Source of the DNA: Ruminococcus sp.
Lineage (GTDB): Bacteria; Bacillota; Clostridia; Oscillospirales; Acutalibacteraceae
Reading direction: 5' to 3'
Assembly: GCA_017405065.1 (NCBI GenBank)
Contig: JAFRBD010000050.1
Location: forward strand, 1-40,744
Length of the DNA stretch: 40,744 nt
In this document: piece by piece, positions 7,627 to 15,206 of the stretch
How positions within the stretch are numbered: the first letter of the stretch is position 1
How the letters are laid out: each line of letters starts with the position of its first letter
The notes under the pieces: generated by a model
Seen by the model: only the letters and a program-made list of their open reading frames with translations
What the model was told of the DNA's origin: nothing
The model's database searches: none
Made by a program: the position numbers and the translations under genes

Positions 7627-9701
7627 GATACGCGATCTTTGAGACGGACAGCGAACCCGTACTGCTGAGAGCCGACGAGATATCGGACGACGATATACAG
7701 GCGTTAGCAGTCAACTGCAAGATGACGGCGACGTTTTATATCTTTCCGACCTTCGAAAGTTGGCAAAAGTGCAAAAGAACGCTGACGTATGTGAGGATAA
7801 TCGACACCGACAGGGCCGCCGACCGTATTGTTTTCAAGGGACGGGTGCTCCGAGTTAACGACAACATGGATAGCTCGGGGCGTTTGTGGCAGGAGATAAC
7901 GTGCTTTTCCGCGGCGGATTACCTTGAAGATACCGCCCACATCGGGGCGATATCGGGAAAAAATCTGAGCGTTTACATGGCGGACGAGCTAAGCGAGCAC
8001 AACGACGCTGTAGACCTTCCGCGACGGCTGACGTATACCATCACGGGAAGCGCCAGCGTGAACAGCGAGGGCATGGATATCACCGGCACGCGATATAAGG
8101 CATTATCCGAGATATTGACGGGCGGGAAATACCTCTCAAAGCTTGTGAGCCCAAGCGGAGCGGTACCAAACTACACCATGGAGTGGCGGGAACGGTACGC
8201 AAACGATGTTGCATATATCGACATTGCCGAAAAGTTCGGCGAGGAAAAAGAAACCGCTATCGTTATCGGCGAGAACCTGAAAGATATCAAGGCCGAAAGA
8301 AACACCGACGGCGGGATATATACGTCAGTGCTGGCGGTAAGCGGTGTGAACTCGGACGGCTCACGGGCGACACACAGCGCGGCGAACAGCGCTATGCAGA
8401 CGTTATACAGCACGGGGCGGGTGCTGATAGTCGATGCAAACGATATCCGCTGCACTGCGCCGATGTGGGACTATACATACGCCGGTGGAGCCGAAGAAAT
8501 TTCGCGTTCAAACGCACAGCTTGCTATGCTGGACGCTCTGCGAGTGTACGCGGAGCAGGAAGCCGCAAAGCTCTCCGACCCGCCTATGAAGATTACCATA
8601 AACGCCGTAGACCTTGCACGGCTGGGGCTTGCGGGGTATGACGGCTTCGAGGTCGGAAACAGCCACCCCGTTGTGTGTCCCCCGCTGGGGCTCTTCGGCG
8701 AAGCAATGAGGATAACGGCGATAAAGCGAAAGTTGGCAAGTGGGCAAATAGCCTCTATCACAATCGAGAAGGGGCAGAAAGCAGGCGTAAAGTCCTCGGG
8801 AACGTTGTCATATTTTATGGCGCGGCTGGACGAAGAGAACCGCAGAGGCACGGAAGAAGTGCGGCAGACCGAGATCGCACAAACCAAAGTTGAAGAACAG
8901 ACGGACAGCTACGTCGTCAAGGAGATATCGCAGGAGGACTACGACAATCTCCCCGCGACCTCGCCGCTGAAAACGCGGGGATTTTGTATCATACGCGATA
9001 GTCAGACGGGCGACAGTACGCTCATGCTCAACGGTACGCATATAAGCTCGGGTGGTGGTGGGGAAGACAGGGGTACTATCGAATACGCGGCGATCTTAAC
9101 AGAGGAAGAAATGAGCGAATGGGCGCCGGAACACGAGCTCGTGCCGCTGTGGTTCCGCGGGACGGCTGCCGTGTACTACGGGCAGGTGCCCGCAAGGTTC
9201 GTCGTGCAAAACAACCGCGTGCTGTGGGGCAGCACGGCGGCTGTCGAGGACGACATCGCGGAGACTATAACGCTCGAATACGCCGACGGGCGCAAGAACA
9301 CCTACAAAGCGTTCATATCGGCTTTCAGCTACAACAGCAGGAACCATGTGCTCACCGTGAGCGTGGCGGCGTATGACAGCGGCGGCAGCCGTCTCGCAGT
9401 CCTCAGCAACTCGGGCGCGCTGACCTTTAGTATAACGCCGCCGTATGGGTACATCAAGGTCGGCATGGTACTGAAATGCTCGTCCTGGTCAACAGGCAGC
9501 GACGGCAAGCTTTACCCAAATCTCAACGTATCGCTGCAAAAGTATGTGAGCGTTGACGGAGTGCTCGTTGACGCGGGGACGAGCTCTGCGGGCACGGGTA
9601 CGTCCTACGGGATAGCTAACCCCGTGCCGTGTACAGACGCGGAGCGGGATTTCGGGCTTGCGCTCACGACCCGCACCGAGCCTATAGCTCCGCCTTCGTG
9701 A
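7623..9701 (+). CDS. Tail-associated / baseplate protein (Tal-like)
   Basis: 692 residues from ATG 7623, which overlaps the Dit stop; an upstream in-frame start at 7593 is less likely because of this coupling. Residues about 1-420 resemble the siphophage tail protein that forms the tip hub (prophage tail/endopeptidase-like N-terminal domains, gp27-like fold). A helical linker near residues 405-425 (ARLDEENRRGTEEVRQTE) leads to a C-terminal beta-rich part with a glycine patch (SSGGGGEDRG) and repeated strands that may contact the cell surface. No protease motif is evident, so structural hub rather than enzyme is the safer call. Confidence 0.75.
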   Translation: MRYAIFETDSEPVLLRADEISDDDIQALAVNCKMTATFYIFPTFESWQKCKRTLTYVRIIDTDRAADRIVFKGRVLRVNDNMDSSGRLWQEITCFSAADYLEDTAHIGAISGKNLSVYMADELSEHNDAVDLPRRLTYTITGSASVNSEGMDITGTRYKALSEILTGGKYLSKLVSPSGAVPNYTMEWRERYANDVAYIDIAEKFGEEKETAIVIGENLKDIKAERNTDGGIYTSVLAVSGVNSDGSRATHSAANSAMQTLYSTGRVLIVDANDIRCTAPMWDYTYAGGAEEISRSNAQLAMLDALRVYAEQEAAKLSDPPMKITINAVDLARLGLAGYDGFEVGNSHPVVCPPLGLFGEAMRITAIKRKLASGQIASITIEKGQKAGVKSSGTLSYFMARLDEENRRGTEEVRQTEIAQTKVEEQTDSYVVKEISQEDYDNLPATSPLKTRGFCIIRDSQTGDSTLMLNGTHISSGGGGEDRGTIEYAAILTEEEMSEWAPEHELVPLWFRGTAAVYYGQVPARFVVQNNRVLWGSTAAVEDDIAETITLEYADGRKNTYKAFISAFSYNSRNHVLTVSVAAYDSGGSRLAVLSNSGALTFSITPPYGYIKVGMVLKCSSWSTGSDGKLYPNLNVSLQKYVSVDGVLVDAGTSSAGTGTSYGIANPVPCTDAERDFGLALTTRTEPIAPPS

Positions 9702-9710
9702 GGTGATACC

Positions 9711-10256
9711 ATGATCTATGTAAATCACGGCGTGAATCTGCTGGTAACGCCGCCCGCAGCGCATAACTATGCATATAACGAGGGCAGGAGCGGAGCGGCA
9801 AAAACTATGCTCACGCCTTTCGAGGCGGGGCAGAAGATAACGTCCTCGTCGGGATATAACGGGTATATGCGAGGCTCCGAACCGTCGCCGAACGACCATG
9901 TGTACAGCTCGCTGAGTTTTTCCGTGAGCGGCGGCACGACCCACGAGATAACCCAGGCGGCGGAGGTTGACGCGCAGGGCAGGACGGTATACGTAAGATA
10001 TATAAACGGCACACGAAACGCAAATATCAGGAGCTACAATGAGCCGTGGGAGTTTTCGTACACCGTGACATCGTGGAACCACGCGAACCCGGAGGGCGAC
10101 TACACGGCGGCTATAACGGTGACGGGCAAGTACCGCAGCAACAACGGCACATACAGCACCACGACAAACAGCATGGGAAAGACGGGCGTTCTGCTTCGGC
10201 AGGGCGACCGCACGCAGACGGATCATACTTTCAACATATCCGAAAATCGGTCATAA
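9711..10256 (+). CDS. Putative tail tip / fibre accessory protein
   Basis: 181 residues with GAGGTGATACC ahead of ATG 9711. The sequence is rich in Tyr, Asn, Ser, Thr and Gly (KYRSNNGTYSTTTNS), with alternating beta strands and no recognisable enzyme motif, as expected for a small receptor-binding or tail-tip protein. Lying between the tail-associated protein and holin supports a structural role. I do not recognise the family. Confidence 0.55.
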   Translation: MIYVNHGVNLLVTPPAAHNYAYNEGRSGAAKTMLTPFEAGQKITSSSGYNGYMRGSEPSPNDHVYSSLSFSVSGGTTHEITQAAEVDAQGRTVYVRYINGTRNANIRSYNEPWEFSYTVTSWNHANPEGDYTAAITVTGKYRSNNGTYSTTTNSMGKTGVLLRQGDRTQTDHTFNISENRS

Positions 10257-10270
10257 AAAGGGGGGATAAA

Positions 10271-10651
10271 ATGCAGTACATCATAATGTTTCTAATCGTG
10301 CTCGGGCTTGCCTTTGCGGACTTCGTGACGGGCTACATCAAAGCGCGGTGCAAAGACGAGGTATCGAGCAAAGCTCTCCGCATCGGAGGGCTGCACAAGG
10401 TGAGCGAGCTGACTATAATGCTGTCGGCGATCGGGCTCACGGTCGGGCTCGAAAAGCTGGGCGGCTACTACAGCGACACGCGGCTCACGAGCCTTGCGGG
10501 GGCGTTCACGGCGCTGACCGTGTTCGTCTACATCACGGCGATGGAGATAATCTCGATAGTCGAGAACTTCGCCGAGATATACCCCGAAGCGACTTGGGCG
10601 CGGAAGATTATCAGCAGGCTGAAAAAATATGAAGACGATAAGGAGGACTAA
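10271..10651 (+). CDS. Holin (phage holin family 4 type)
   Basis: 126 residues from ATG 10271, preceded by AAAAGGGGGGATAAA; the longer open frame upstream is a shadow. It has membrane segments at about residues 1-18 (YIIMFLIVLGLAFADFVTG), 45-60 and 75-100 (SLAGAFTALTVFVYITAMEI), followed by a charged tail (RLKKYEDDKED). The FADFVTGYIKA segment and a later GGLHKVSELTIM are typical of toxin secretion/phage lysis holins (PF05105). It stands immediately ahead of the lysozyme gene and should time release of the endolysin. Confidence 0.9.
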   Translation: MQYIIMFLIVLGLAFADFVTGYIKARCKDEVSSKALRIGGLHKVSELTIMLSAIGLTVGLEKLGGYYSDTRLTSLAGAFTALTVFVYITAMEIISIVENFAEIYPEATWARKIISRLKKYEDDKED

Positions 10652-10654
10652 GAC

Positions 10655-11512
10655 ATGGCAGAAAAAAGAGGTATAGATATCAGCAGATATCAGGGCAAGC
10701 CTGACTTCGGCAAGCTGAAAAGCGCTGTCGATTTCGTCATCGTTCAAGCGGGGTTCGGACGGTATGCTTCGCAGGTTGACGCGGAGTTCGAGCGCAACTA
10801 TGCGGAGTGCCACAAGAACGGCATACCCGTCGGGGCGTATTGGTTCGGGTACGCTCTTACTCCCGCAGACGCGAGAGCAGAAGCGCAAGCGTGTATGCAG
10901 GCGCTTAAAGGCAAGACGTTTGACTATCCCATCTACTACGATATGGAGACAGACGTGGAGAGCAATCACTATCCGTTCGCAACAGGCAAAGCTAACTGCA
11001 CCGCGATGGTAAACGCTTTTTGCGGTGAGCTCGAAAAAAACGGGTACTATGCAGGGCTTTACATCAGCCGCTCGCCGTGCCAAGACTACATCGAAAAATC
11101 AACAGCGGCAAGATACGCGCTTTGGATAGCCGATTATGCGGATAAATGCTACTATAACGGTGACGTTGGGATATGGCAATACAGCTCCACGGGACACGTC
11201 AACGGCATATCCGCAAAAGTTGATATGGACATATGCTATGAGGATTACCCCAAAATCATCAAGCAGGGCGGCTTTAACAACTTTCCGAAAGCCGACCCGA
11301 AAACGCTCGATACGGAAGGCTTTAAACGCGGTGACAAGTCTCTCGGGGTGTATTACCTTAAACAGCGGCTCAGAGCCAAAGGCTACAAGGTAGACGATAC
11401 CGAAGGCTTTGGCAGAGGCACGGAAAACGCCGTGAACGAAATCCTGTCCGCAAAAGGCTACGAGCCGAACGGCATAGCCGGAAAAGGCTTTGCACGGCTC
11501 GTTATGAGATAA
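10655..11512 (+). CDS. Endolysin: GH25 muramidase with C-terminal wall-binding-like domain
   Basis: 285 residues. Residues 1-190 form a GH25 lysozyme: GIDISRYQG gives the catalytic Asp8, and YYDMETD gives Asp96 and Glu98, matching the DxE pair of the family; WIADYA and DMDICYEDYP close the barrel. It cleaves the MurNAc-GlcNAc beta-1,4 bond of host peptidoglycan. Residues about 205-285 form a separate domain (GVYYLKQRLRAKGYKVD ... FGRGTENAVNEIL) with the layout of a PG_binding_1 helical module. No signal peptide is present, in agreement with holin-dependent export. Confidence 0.95.
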   Translation: MAEKRGIDISRYQGKPDFGKLKSAVDFVIVQAGFGRYASQVDAEFERNYAECHKNGIPVGAYWFGYALTPADARAEAQACMQALKGKTFDYPIYYDMETDVESNHYPFATGKANCTAMVNAFCGELEKNGYYAGLYISRSPCQDYIEKSTAARYALWIADYADKCYYNGDVGIWQYSSTGHVNGISAKVDMDICYEDYPKIIKQGGFNNFPKADPKTLDTEGFKRGDKSLGVYYLKQRLRAKGYKVDDTEGFGRGTENAVNEILSAKGYEPNGIAGKGFARLVMR

Positions 11513-11524
11513 CGGAGGTAAATC

Positions 11525-11896
11525 ATGAGAGAACTAAGCACTATTCAGAAGAGAGAAAAGCTGAACCGGGTCTTTGCAAGCGACGAAGCCGGCGCGGGCA
11601 ACGCGAATCATGAGTACGACATCTATCCTGCGGAGGGCTTTAATGAGGGCACCGAGCCGCTTGCGGTGATACAGTTCCAGCACGGTCCGCGCAGGCTGCC
11701 CGACAGCATTCACGGCGTGCTCGACACCGACCTGCTTGAGATCGTGCGCGACAGGCTCAAGGGCTTTCAGGCGGGTGAATTTTCTTGCCGTGAAAACGCT
11801 TTGGCTCTTACGCACATCGAGGAGGCGCTCATGTGGATGAATCGCCGCGTAGAGGACAGAATCGAAAGAAATGTTTTAGGCACTAACAAGAAATAA
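11525..11896 (+). CDS. Candidate Acb2/Tad1-type helical hairpin protein (possible anti-defence nucleotide sponge)
   Basis: 123 residues behind ACGGAGGTAAATC. The core IQFQHGP ... [20 protein letters not shown] followed by [20 protein letters not shown] is a widespread phage module I associate with the Acb2/Tad1 hairpin domain: two antiparallel helices, a buried FxCxEN turn, then a short tail ending near GT. Known members (Acb2, Tad1) bind and sequester cyclic nucleotide signals of CBASS or Thoeris defence. The family link is from memory and the ligand is unknown. The gene follows the lysin and precedes a small HTH gene, just before the accessory region. Confidence 0.5.
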   Translation: MRELSTIQKREKLNRVFASDEAGAGNANHEYDIYPAEGFNEGTEPLAVIQFQHGPRRLPDSIHGVLDTDLLEIVRDRLKGFQAGEFSCRENALALTHIEEALMWMNRRVEDRIERNVLGTNKK

Positions 11897-11916
11897 TAAA
11901 AAAGAGGTGATACGCC

Positions 11917-12144
11917 GTGAAGAAGTTCGCCCGCGACGTCTGCAAAGACGAGCTCGCCGATGTTATCGACCAGTGGGTGATACTATCCACTCATGCCGAG
12001 CGCGATCGGCGTATCTTATACCGCCGCTTCGTGGACGGCGTGCCGGAGTTTGAACTCTGTGAGGAGTTTGACTTGTCCCGGCAACGTATACAAAGGATAG
12101 TAGATAAGTGGTTCGATGTGCTTTGCGAGCACATCGGCGATTAA
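11917..12144 (+). CDS. Small sigma-region-4-like HTH protein
   Basis: 75 residues from GTG 11917, behind AAGAGGTGATACGCC. Residues 30-68 (RRILYRRFVDGVPEFELCEE, DLSRQRIQRIVDKWFD) resemble sigma-70 region 4 or ArpU-type helix-turn-helix: a first helix, then a recognition helix after DLS. It is the last gene of the rightward structural and lysis operon and is closed by a strong terminator. It may regulate late genes or the adjacent accessory operon. Confidence 0.65.
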   Translation: MKKFARDVCKDELADVIDQWVILSTHAERDRRILYRRFVDGVPEFELCEEFDLSRQRIQRIVDKWFDVLCEHIGD

Positions 12145-12149
12145 AGCAC

Positions 12150-12184
12150 AAGGCGACTGCCCGAGAGGGTAGCCGCCTTTTTTT
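12150..12184. terminator. Strong intrinsic terminator between converging operons
   Basis: A 12-bp arm AAGGCGACTGCC at 12150-12161 pairs with GGTAGCCGCCTT at 12168-12179 (one mismatch, one wobble) and is followed by a run of T at 12178-12184. It ends the late operon; the facing leftward operon ends at 12186, so it may serve both directions. Confidence 0.9.
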
Positions 12185-12185
12185 G

Positions 12186-12626
12186 TTATATGGTATTTAT
12201 CCAGTTTTCGATGTATGCGCTTACGGTCTGTCCGTCCTTTTGCGCCGCTTGTTTGAGCTTTGCAATGGCAGCTTTGGAAAGATTCACGTGTATCTGAGCT
12301 TTGCTATCGTCTTCTTCCGGCTCGCCGAAGATCGCGAGCCAGTCGTCGGCGGGCATTTCCAACTCGCCCCATTTGCGCGCCTGTTCGTAAGTCAGCGCAA
12401 AAATGTGATTTTCTTTGTCGTGCGGGCAAGAACTGATCCCGAGGTTGTGCGCGGCGTTGGATTCGGCAAGATTTGGACGAAACAAGAAAAACTCGCCATT
12501 TTTTTTCTGATAAAGCAGCTCTTCTAACGGTTTTCTGTCGGGTCCGATGTACCGGTCGTTTTTCACGGCTGCTATCAGTTTTGCAGCGTCTGTATCGTAT
12601 ACACGATTTTTTATGATTTTTTTCAT
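12186..12626 (-). CDS. Ribbon-helix-helix domain protein, last gene of the anti-CRISPR operon (possible Aca-like regulator)
   Basis: 146 residues from ATG 12626, with AGGAGGGTAAAATC ahead. Residues about 1-45 (MKKIIKNRVYDTDAAKLIAA ... LYQKKNGEFFLF) resemble a module common in Firmicutes mobile-element proteins; residues about 112-146 (AQIHVNLSKAAIAKLKQAA ... TVSAYIENWINTI) are a ribbon-helix-helix DNA-binding motif of the CopG/Arc type. Its ATG overlaps the stop of the AcrVA2-like gene (ATGA), so the two are translationally coupled. Anti-CRISPR genes are often followed by DNA-binding regulators (aca genes), so autoregulation at the palindrome near 15043-15084 is a reasonable inference, not shown. 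Confidence 0.7.
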   Translation of the reverse strand: MKKIIKNRVYDTDAAKLIAAVKNDRYIGPDRKPLEELLYQKKNGEFFLFRPNLAESNAAHNLGISSCPHDKENHIFALTYEQARKWGELEMPADDWLAIFGEPEEDDSKAQIHVNLSKAAIAKLKQAAQKDGQTVSAYIENWINTI

Positions 12627-13609
12627 GATTTTACCCTCCTGATCGTCACTATGTTGTTGTAATCGGCGTTGATAATAACGGGACTTACCCACTTCAAAAT
12701 CAACTTTCTGTCGGGGCTGTCTTTTGCCCCCGTCCAAAAATGGTGATAATGTCCGCGTCGGGCGTGTGTGCGCTTGCGAGCGTGTGAGCCTTCACGTTTA
12801 GTCGTTTCCTCTTGCGGAGCTTTTGGTACGGAGCGCTTTGCTTTGCGAATCGCGCTGCCGTATCGGTAGCCTACGTCCCACCGGCGCAGCTCTCGAAATG
12901 TGTCAGGGCGCAGATCTGCGGTTTTTTCTTCTGCCGGTGTTTCTTCGGCTTTCGACGCGGGTTCGGGATGCGCACGATCATATATCTCTTTCTGCTCGGC
13001 GTTTTCTTCTACGTCGGCGTTCGCGGAGCAAAGATAAAGCACCATCTGCAAGGCGAGGTTTGAGAAATCGAGAGTATCATCGTTCGGACGCAGCATTTCA
13101 TTCATACTTTCGCGCAAAGATTGCGTTTTATCGAGTGTGAAGCCAAGAGACAGCGCCCGAGCGTTATCAAATACTATCACAAACGCGGCATATACGCGGT
13201 CGATGTAAAAAAACACTCCGTCGATATACATCGTTTCTTTGATGTCTACGTGTAGTGTTTTCAGGCGCGGCACAGACATCATCTTGCTCGGAAGCCGCAT
13301 ATACACGCCGTTATAAGGCAGCCCCATCAACGCCTCACATGGTATCTCGTTGTCGAGCGAGTCAGCTTCGCGCAGCAGCTTGATCAACGACTTGTCGAAA
13401 TCAAAAATCGTTTTGTGCCTGCGCCACTCGGCGACGGCGTAGAGCAGCCCCGCCGAATCTTTATACTCCATCTCCCGACAGTAGCCGCGAACCTTTAAAA
13501 TGTCCGCCACTCCGTCGGTGTATAATTTTTCCCAAATGTGTGAGTCGTTCTCGATCAGCACATCTATCATTTCAAGTGGGAGGATAGTCTCCCGTTTCTT
13601 TTTTGCCAT
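12623..13609 (-). CDS. AcrVA2-like anti-CRISPR family protein
   Basis: 328 residues. The C-terminal segment (residues about 280-320) has RRGHYHHFWTG, then a basic K-L-I-L-K-W segment and SPVIIN. This corresponds to the RRGHWHGYWQG ... RVRWQPAVFVN end of Moraxella AcrVA2. An internal GLPYNGVYMRLP (about 96-107) corresponds to LPDWCVYVDI in AcrVA2. Length (328 against 322) and the acidic, low-complexity linker at about 205-235 also fit. AcrVA2 lowers Cas12a levels by acting on its message during translation. Distant AcrVA2-family proteins are common on Firmicutes mobile elements and most are untested, so activity is inferred. Coupled to the ribbon-helix-helix gene downstream. Confidence 0.75.
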   Translation of the reverse strand: MAKKKRETILPLEMIDVLIENDSHIWEKLYTDGVADILKVRGYCREMEYKDSAGLLYAVAEWRRHKTIFDFDKSLIKLLREADSLDNEIPCEALMGLPYNGVYMRLPSKMMSVPRLKTLHVDIKETMYIDGVFFYIDRVYAAFVIVFDNARALSLGFTLDKTQSLRESMNEMLRPNDDTLDFSNLALQMVLYLCSANADVEENAEQKEIYDRAHPEPASKAEETPAEEKTADLRPDTFRELRRWDVGYRYGSAIRKAKRSVPKAPQEETTKREGSHARKRTHARRGHYHHFWTGAKDSPDRKLILKWVSPVIINADYNNIVTIRRVKS

Positions 13610-13613
13610 TCCG

Positions 13614-13835
13614 TCACCTCATCGTCGCCGTGCCTCTGCGTAACCTTGCCCGGAAAGCTTCGGGCGTGAGCTGGCGGCTTGCGTTGTCCCAACCGCCGTC
13701 TTTCGCTGCAATATAAGGGTAGCTTGTGCGGTAATCAAATCCCGTTCCGATAGTTCCGCGCACGATCAGCCCGTTTTCGATGTATACGTCGTATCCTGCA
13801 ACTTTGTGCCAGCCGTCAGTGTATATTTTTTTCAT
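13614..13835 (-). CDS. Small hypothetical protein of the anti-CRISPR operon
   Basis: 73 residues, ATG 13835 behind AAAGGAGGAAACACT. It starts MKKIYTDGWHKVAGYDVYIE and ends with an Arg-rich LTPEAFRARLRRGTATM segment. I recognise the general pattern from hypothetical genes of Clostridia mobile elements but know no function. It lies 4 bp upstream of the AcrVA2-like gene and has a structured leader (13861-13890) upstream. Confidence 0.75.
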   Translation of the reverse strand: MKKIYTDGWHKVAGYDVYIENGLIVRGTIGTGFDYRTSYPYIAAKDGGWDNASRQLTPEAFRARLRRGTATMR

Positions 13836-13860
13836 AGTGTTTCCTCCTTTTTGGGCTTTT

Positions 13861-13890
13861 GCGGAGACTTTGCCCGCTCCGCTCGGGGTG
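13861..13890 (-). ncRNA. Structured leader hairpin, copy A
   Basis: On the minus strand the conserved block CCCCGAGCGG opens a 6-bp stem GCGGAG/CTCCGC (13877-13882 with 13861-13866) whose loop begins CGGGCA. It lies directly after the stop of the upstream gene and 25 bases before the start at 13835. One of four related hairpins in the genome, with stem changes that keep pairing. Confidence 0.6.
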
Positions 13891-13896
13891 TGTTTG

Positions 13897-14451
13897 TTAA
13901 TCGCCTATCAACGCATTCAGCTCCGCAAGCCTTGCCAGCAGCCTGTCGCGTTCTTCGATCAATGCAGCTTTGTCGGGTGCTTTGTACAGCGACACGCCCG
14001 CTTCGTCCTTGATCTTCTCGTAGAGCTTGACGGGGATATCCTTCACGCGGATAACGGTACCGCTGTCGGGATATACGCGGGGATTTTTCACCGAACCGCC
14101 CGAAGAAGGAAATCCGCCCTTGACCAGCATTACGTTATCCGCGTATGTGACGTTGCTGTCGCGGTATCTCCTCCTGATCGCCACGAAGCTGCCTATAGAG
14201 ACTTCCGCGCCGACGTGCTTGTACTCATCGAGATCGAGATCAACAGTAACGGTTACAGGCGCTTCATCGGCGAGATCTCCGCACTCGCCGTAAACGTCGA
14301 GCAGGATCTCACGAAGCTCGTTGATGTTTCCCTCAGGGAAAACCCAGTAAGGGGAGTTCCACTTGCCCTGTATGCTTTTCGCTCGGGTGATAAAATCACG
14401 GTTGTACTCGCTCTGTACCTTAATTTTGCCATTTTCGATGATAGTTTTCAT
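13897..14451 (-). CDS. Hypothetical accessory protein of the anti-CRISPR operon
   Basis: 184 residues from ATG 14451 behind GAAAGGAGCGGTCACA; a longer frame upstream runs through the structured leader and is not used. The N-terminal 55 residues (IIENGKIKVQSEYNRDFITR, IQGKWNSPYWVF) form a compact module seen repeatedly in mobile-element proteins; the middle is a beta-rich domain (VGSFVAI-like, MLVKGGFPSSGGSVKN) and the end is a coiled coil (ALIEERDRLLARLAELNALI). Function unknown. It might be a further anti-defence factor, given its neighbours. Confidence 0.75.
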   Translation of the reverse strand: MKTIIENGKIKVQSEYNRDFITRAKSIQGKWNSPYWVFPEGNINELREILLDVYGECGDLADEAPVTVTVDLDLDEYKHVGAEVSIGSFVAIRRRYRDSNVTYADNVMLVKGGFPSSGGSVKNPRVYPDSGTVIRVKDIPVKLYEKIKDEAGVSLYKAPDKAALIEERDRLLARLAELNALIGD

Positions 14452-14485
14452 TGTGACCGCTCCTTTCGAAATCGCTTGTTTATCT

Positions 14486-14514
14486 GCGGCAGGCTGCCCG
14501 CTGCCGCTCGGGGC
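14486..14514 (-). ncRNA. Structured leader hairpin, copy B
   Basis: Minus-strand CCCCGAGCGG block with a 7-bp perfect stem GCGGCAG/CTGCCGC (14501-14507 with 14486-14492) and loop CGGGCAGC. It lies between the stop at 14523 and the start at 14451. Nearly identical to copy C. Confidence 0.65.
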
Positions 14515-14522
14515 TTTGCTTT

Positions 14523-14741
14523 TCACTGCTCTGTGAGCATATCGTAAATTTCGAGTTCGTTGAAAGTCTCAGCTATTTCTTCTTCGGGGTTGCTTGCATC
14601 TATCTGCACGAGCTGCTCTACTGCATTATCTGCACCATACTCTTTCTCGATGTACGCAAGTGCTGCGTCGAAGGTGTCAAATTCCTTCACAACATTTGTG
14701 TATGTGCCTTCGATTACTTTGAAATTTGTGTAGTTTCTCAT
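14523..14741 (-). CDS. Small acidic hypothetical protein
   Basis: 72 residues, ATG 14741 behind AAAGGGAGTTTTACT. It reads MRNYTNFKVIEGTYTNVVKE and ends in a very acidic tail (NPEEEIAETFNELEIYDML). Short acidic proteins are common among anti-CRISPR and DNA-mimic proteins, but that is only a suggestion. Second gene of the leftward operon, with structured leaders both before and after it. Confidence 0.7.
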   Translation of the reverse strand: MRNYTNFKVIEGTYTNVVKEFDTFDAALAYIEKEYGADNAVEQLVQIDASNPEEEIAETFNELEIYDMLTEQ

Positions 14742-14778
14742 AGTAAAACTCCCTTTCTGCTTTTGACTCAGTTTATCT

Positions 14779-14806
14779 GCAGCAGGCTGCCCGCTGCCGC
14801 TCGGGG
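14779..14806 (-). ncRNA. Structured leader hairpin, copy C
   Basis: Minus-strand CCCCGAGCGG block; 7-bp stem GCGGCAG/CTGCTGC (14794-14800 with 14779-14785) in which one G-C of copy B is replaced by G-U, so pairing in RNA is kept. Loop CGGGCAGC. Upstream of the start at 14741. Confidence 0.65.
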
Positions 14807-14814
14807 TATATTTA

Positions 14815-14973
14815 TTAAATTTTCTCAATCGTGTAGCTGTCGATGCACTCGCCTATCAGCTCGTCCAGAGCCTCGATCATTTCATCGTAGCTGTCGAAAT
14901 CTTCGCCGATCGTGTAGTCTTCGGTGTACTTAACTTTGCCATTTACTATCTGATATGTTCTGTAGTTCATCAT
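14815..14973 (-). CDS. Small acidic protein, first gene of the anti-CRISPR operon
   Basis: 52 residues from ATG 14973 (next codon is also ATG), behind AAAGGATGTTTATT. It reads MMNYRTYQIVNGKVKYTEDY and is rich in Asp and Glu (DFDSYDEMIEALDELIGE). It is shorter than most ORF cut-offs but has a ribosome site and lies just downstream of the operon promoter, and its opening resembles that of the next gene (MRNYTNFKVIEG), suggesting a duplicated small-protein family. Confidence 0.7.
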   Translation of the reverse strand: MMNYRTYQIVNGKVKYTEDYTIGEDFDSYDEMIEALDELIGECIDSYTIEKI

Positions 14974-15028
14974 AATAAACATCCTTTCTGTTTTTGGGCT
15001 TAGCCCTCATTTCCTTTTCTCTGATTAT

Positions 15029-15057
15029 ATTATATCATAGAATTTAGCCAAAGTCAA
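15029..15057 (-). promoter_or_regulatory. Sigma-70 promoter of the anti-CRISPR operon
   Basis: On the minus strand TTGACT (15052-15057) and TATAAT (15029-15034) are separated by exactly 17 bases, close to consensus. It faces leftward about 55 bases upstream of the first small gene and should drive the genes at 14973-12186. An inverted repeat overlaps it. Confidence 0.85.
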
Positions 15058-15084
15058 GAGATTTTGAAAAAAAGTTTGGCTAAA
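15043..15084. promoter_or_regulatory. Inverted-repeat operator at the anti-CRISPR promoter
   Basis: TTTAGCCAAA at 15043-15052 and its exact reverse complement TTTGGCTAAA at 15075-15084 have starts 32 bases apart, about three helical turns. One arm lies in the promoter spacer up to the edge of the -35 box; the other is upstream. This is the geometry of a repressor site, possibly for the ribbon-helix-helix protein of the same operon. Confidence 0.7.
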
Positions 15085-15150
15085 CTCAAAATTTGTATAC
15101 TTGCACAAAATCACCCGCATACTTTGTACATTTTGCCGTGTGCAAAAAGA

Positions 15151-15206
15151 AGCCGAAAGATAGCCGAAAGACAGGCGTTTCAGCGGTTCTTTCGGCTGCT
15201 TTTTTA
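15151..15206. terminator. Bidirectional terminator with duplicated left arm
   Basis: The 10-base arm AGCCGAAAGA occurs twice (15151-15160 and 15162-15171), and both can pair with TCTTTCGGCT at 15188-15197. Rightward, the inner copy pairs and GCTTTTTT follows; leftward, the outer copy pairs and a TCTTTTTG tract follows. One structure can thus insulate the anti-CRISPR operon from the insertion sequence in both directions. No gene is visible at 14990-15277; it holds only the promoter, operator and this terminator. Confidence 0.75.
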
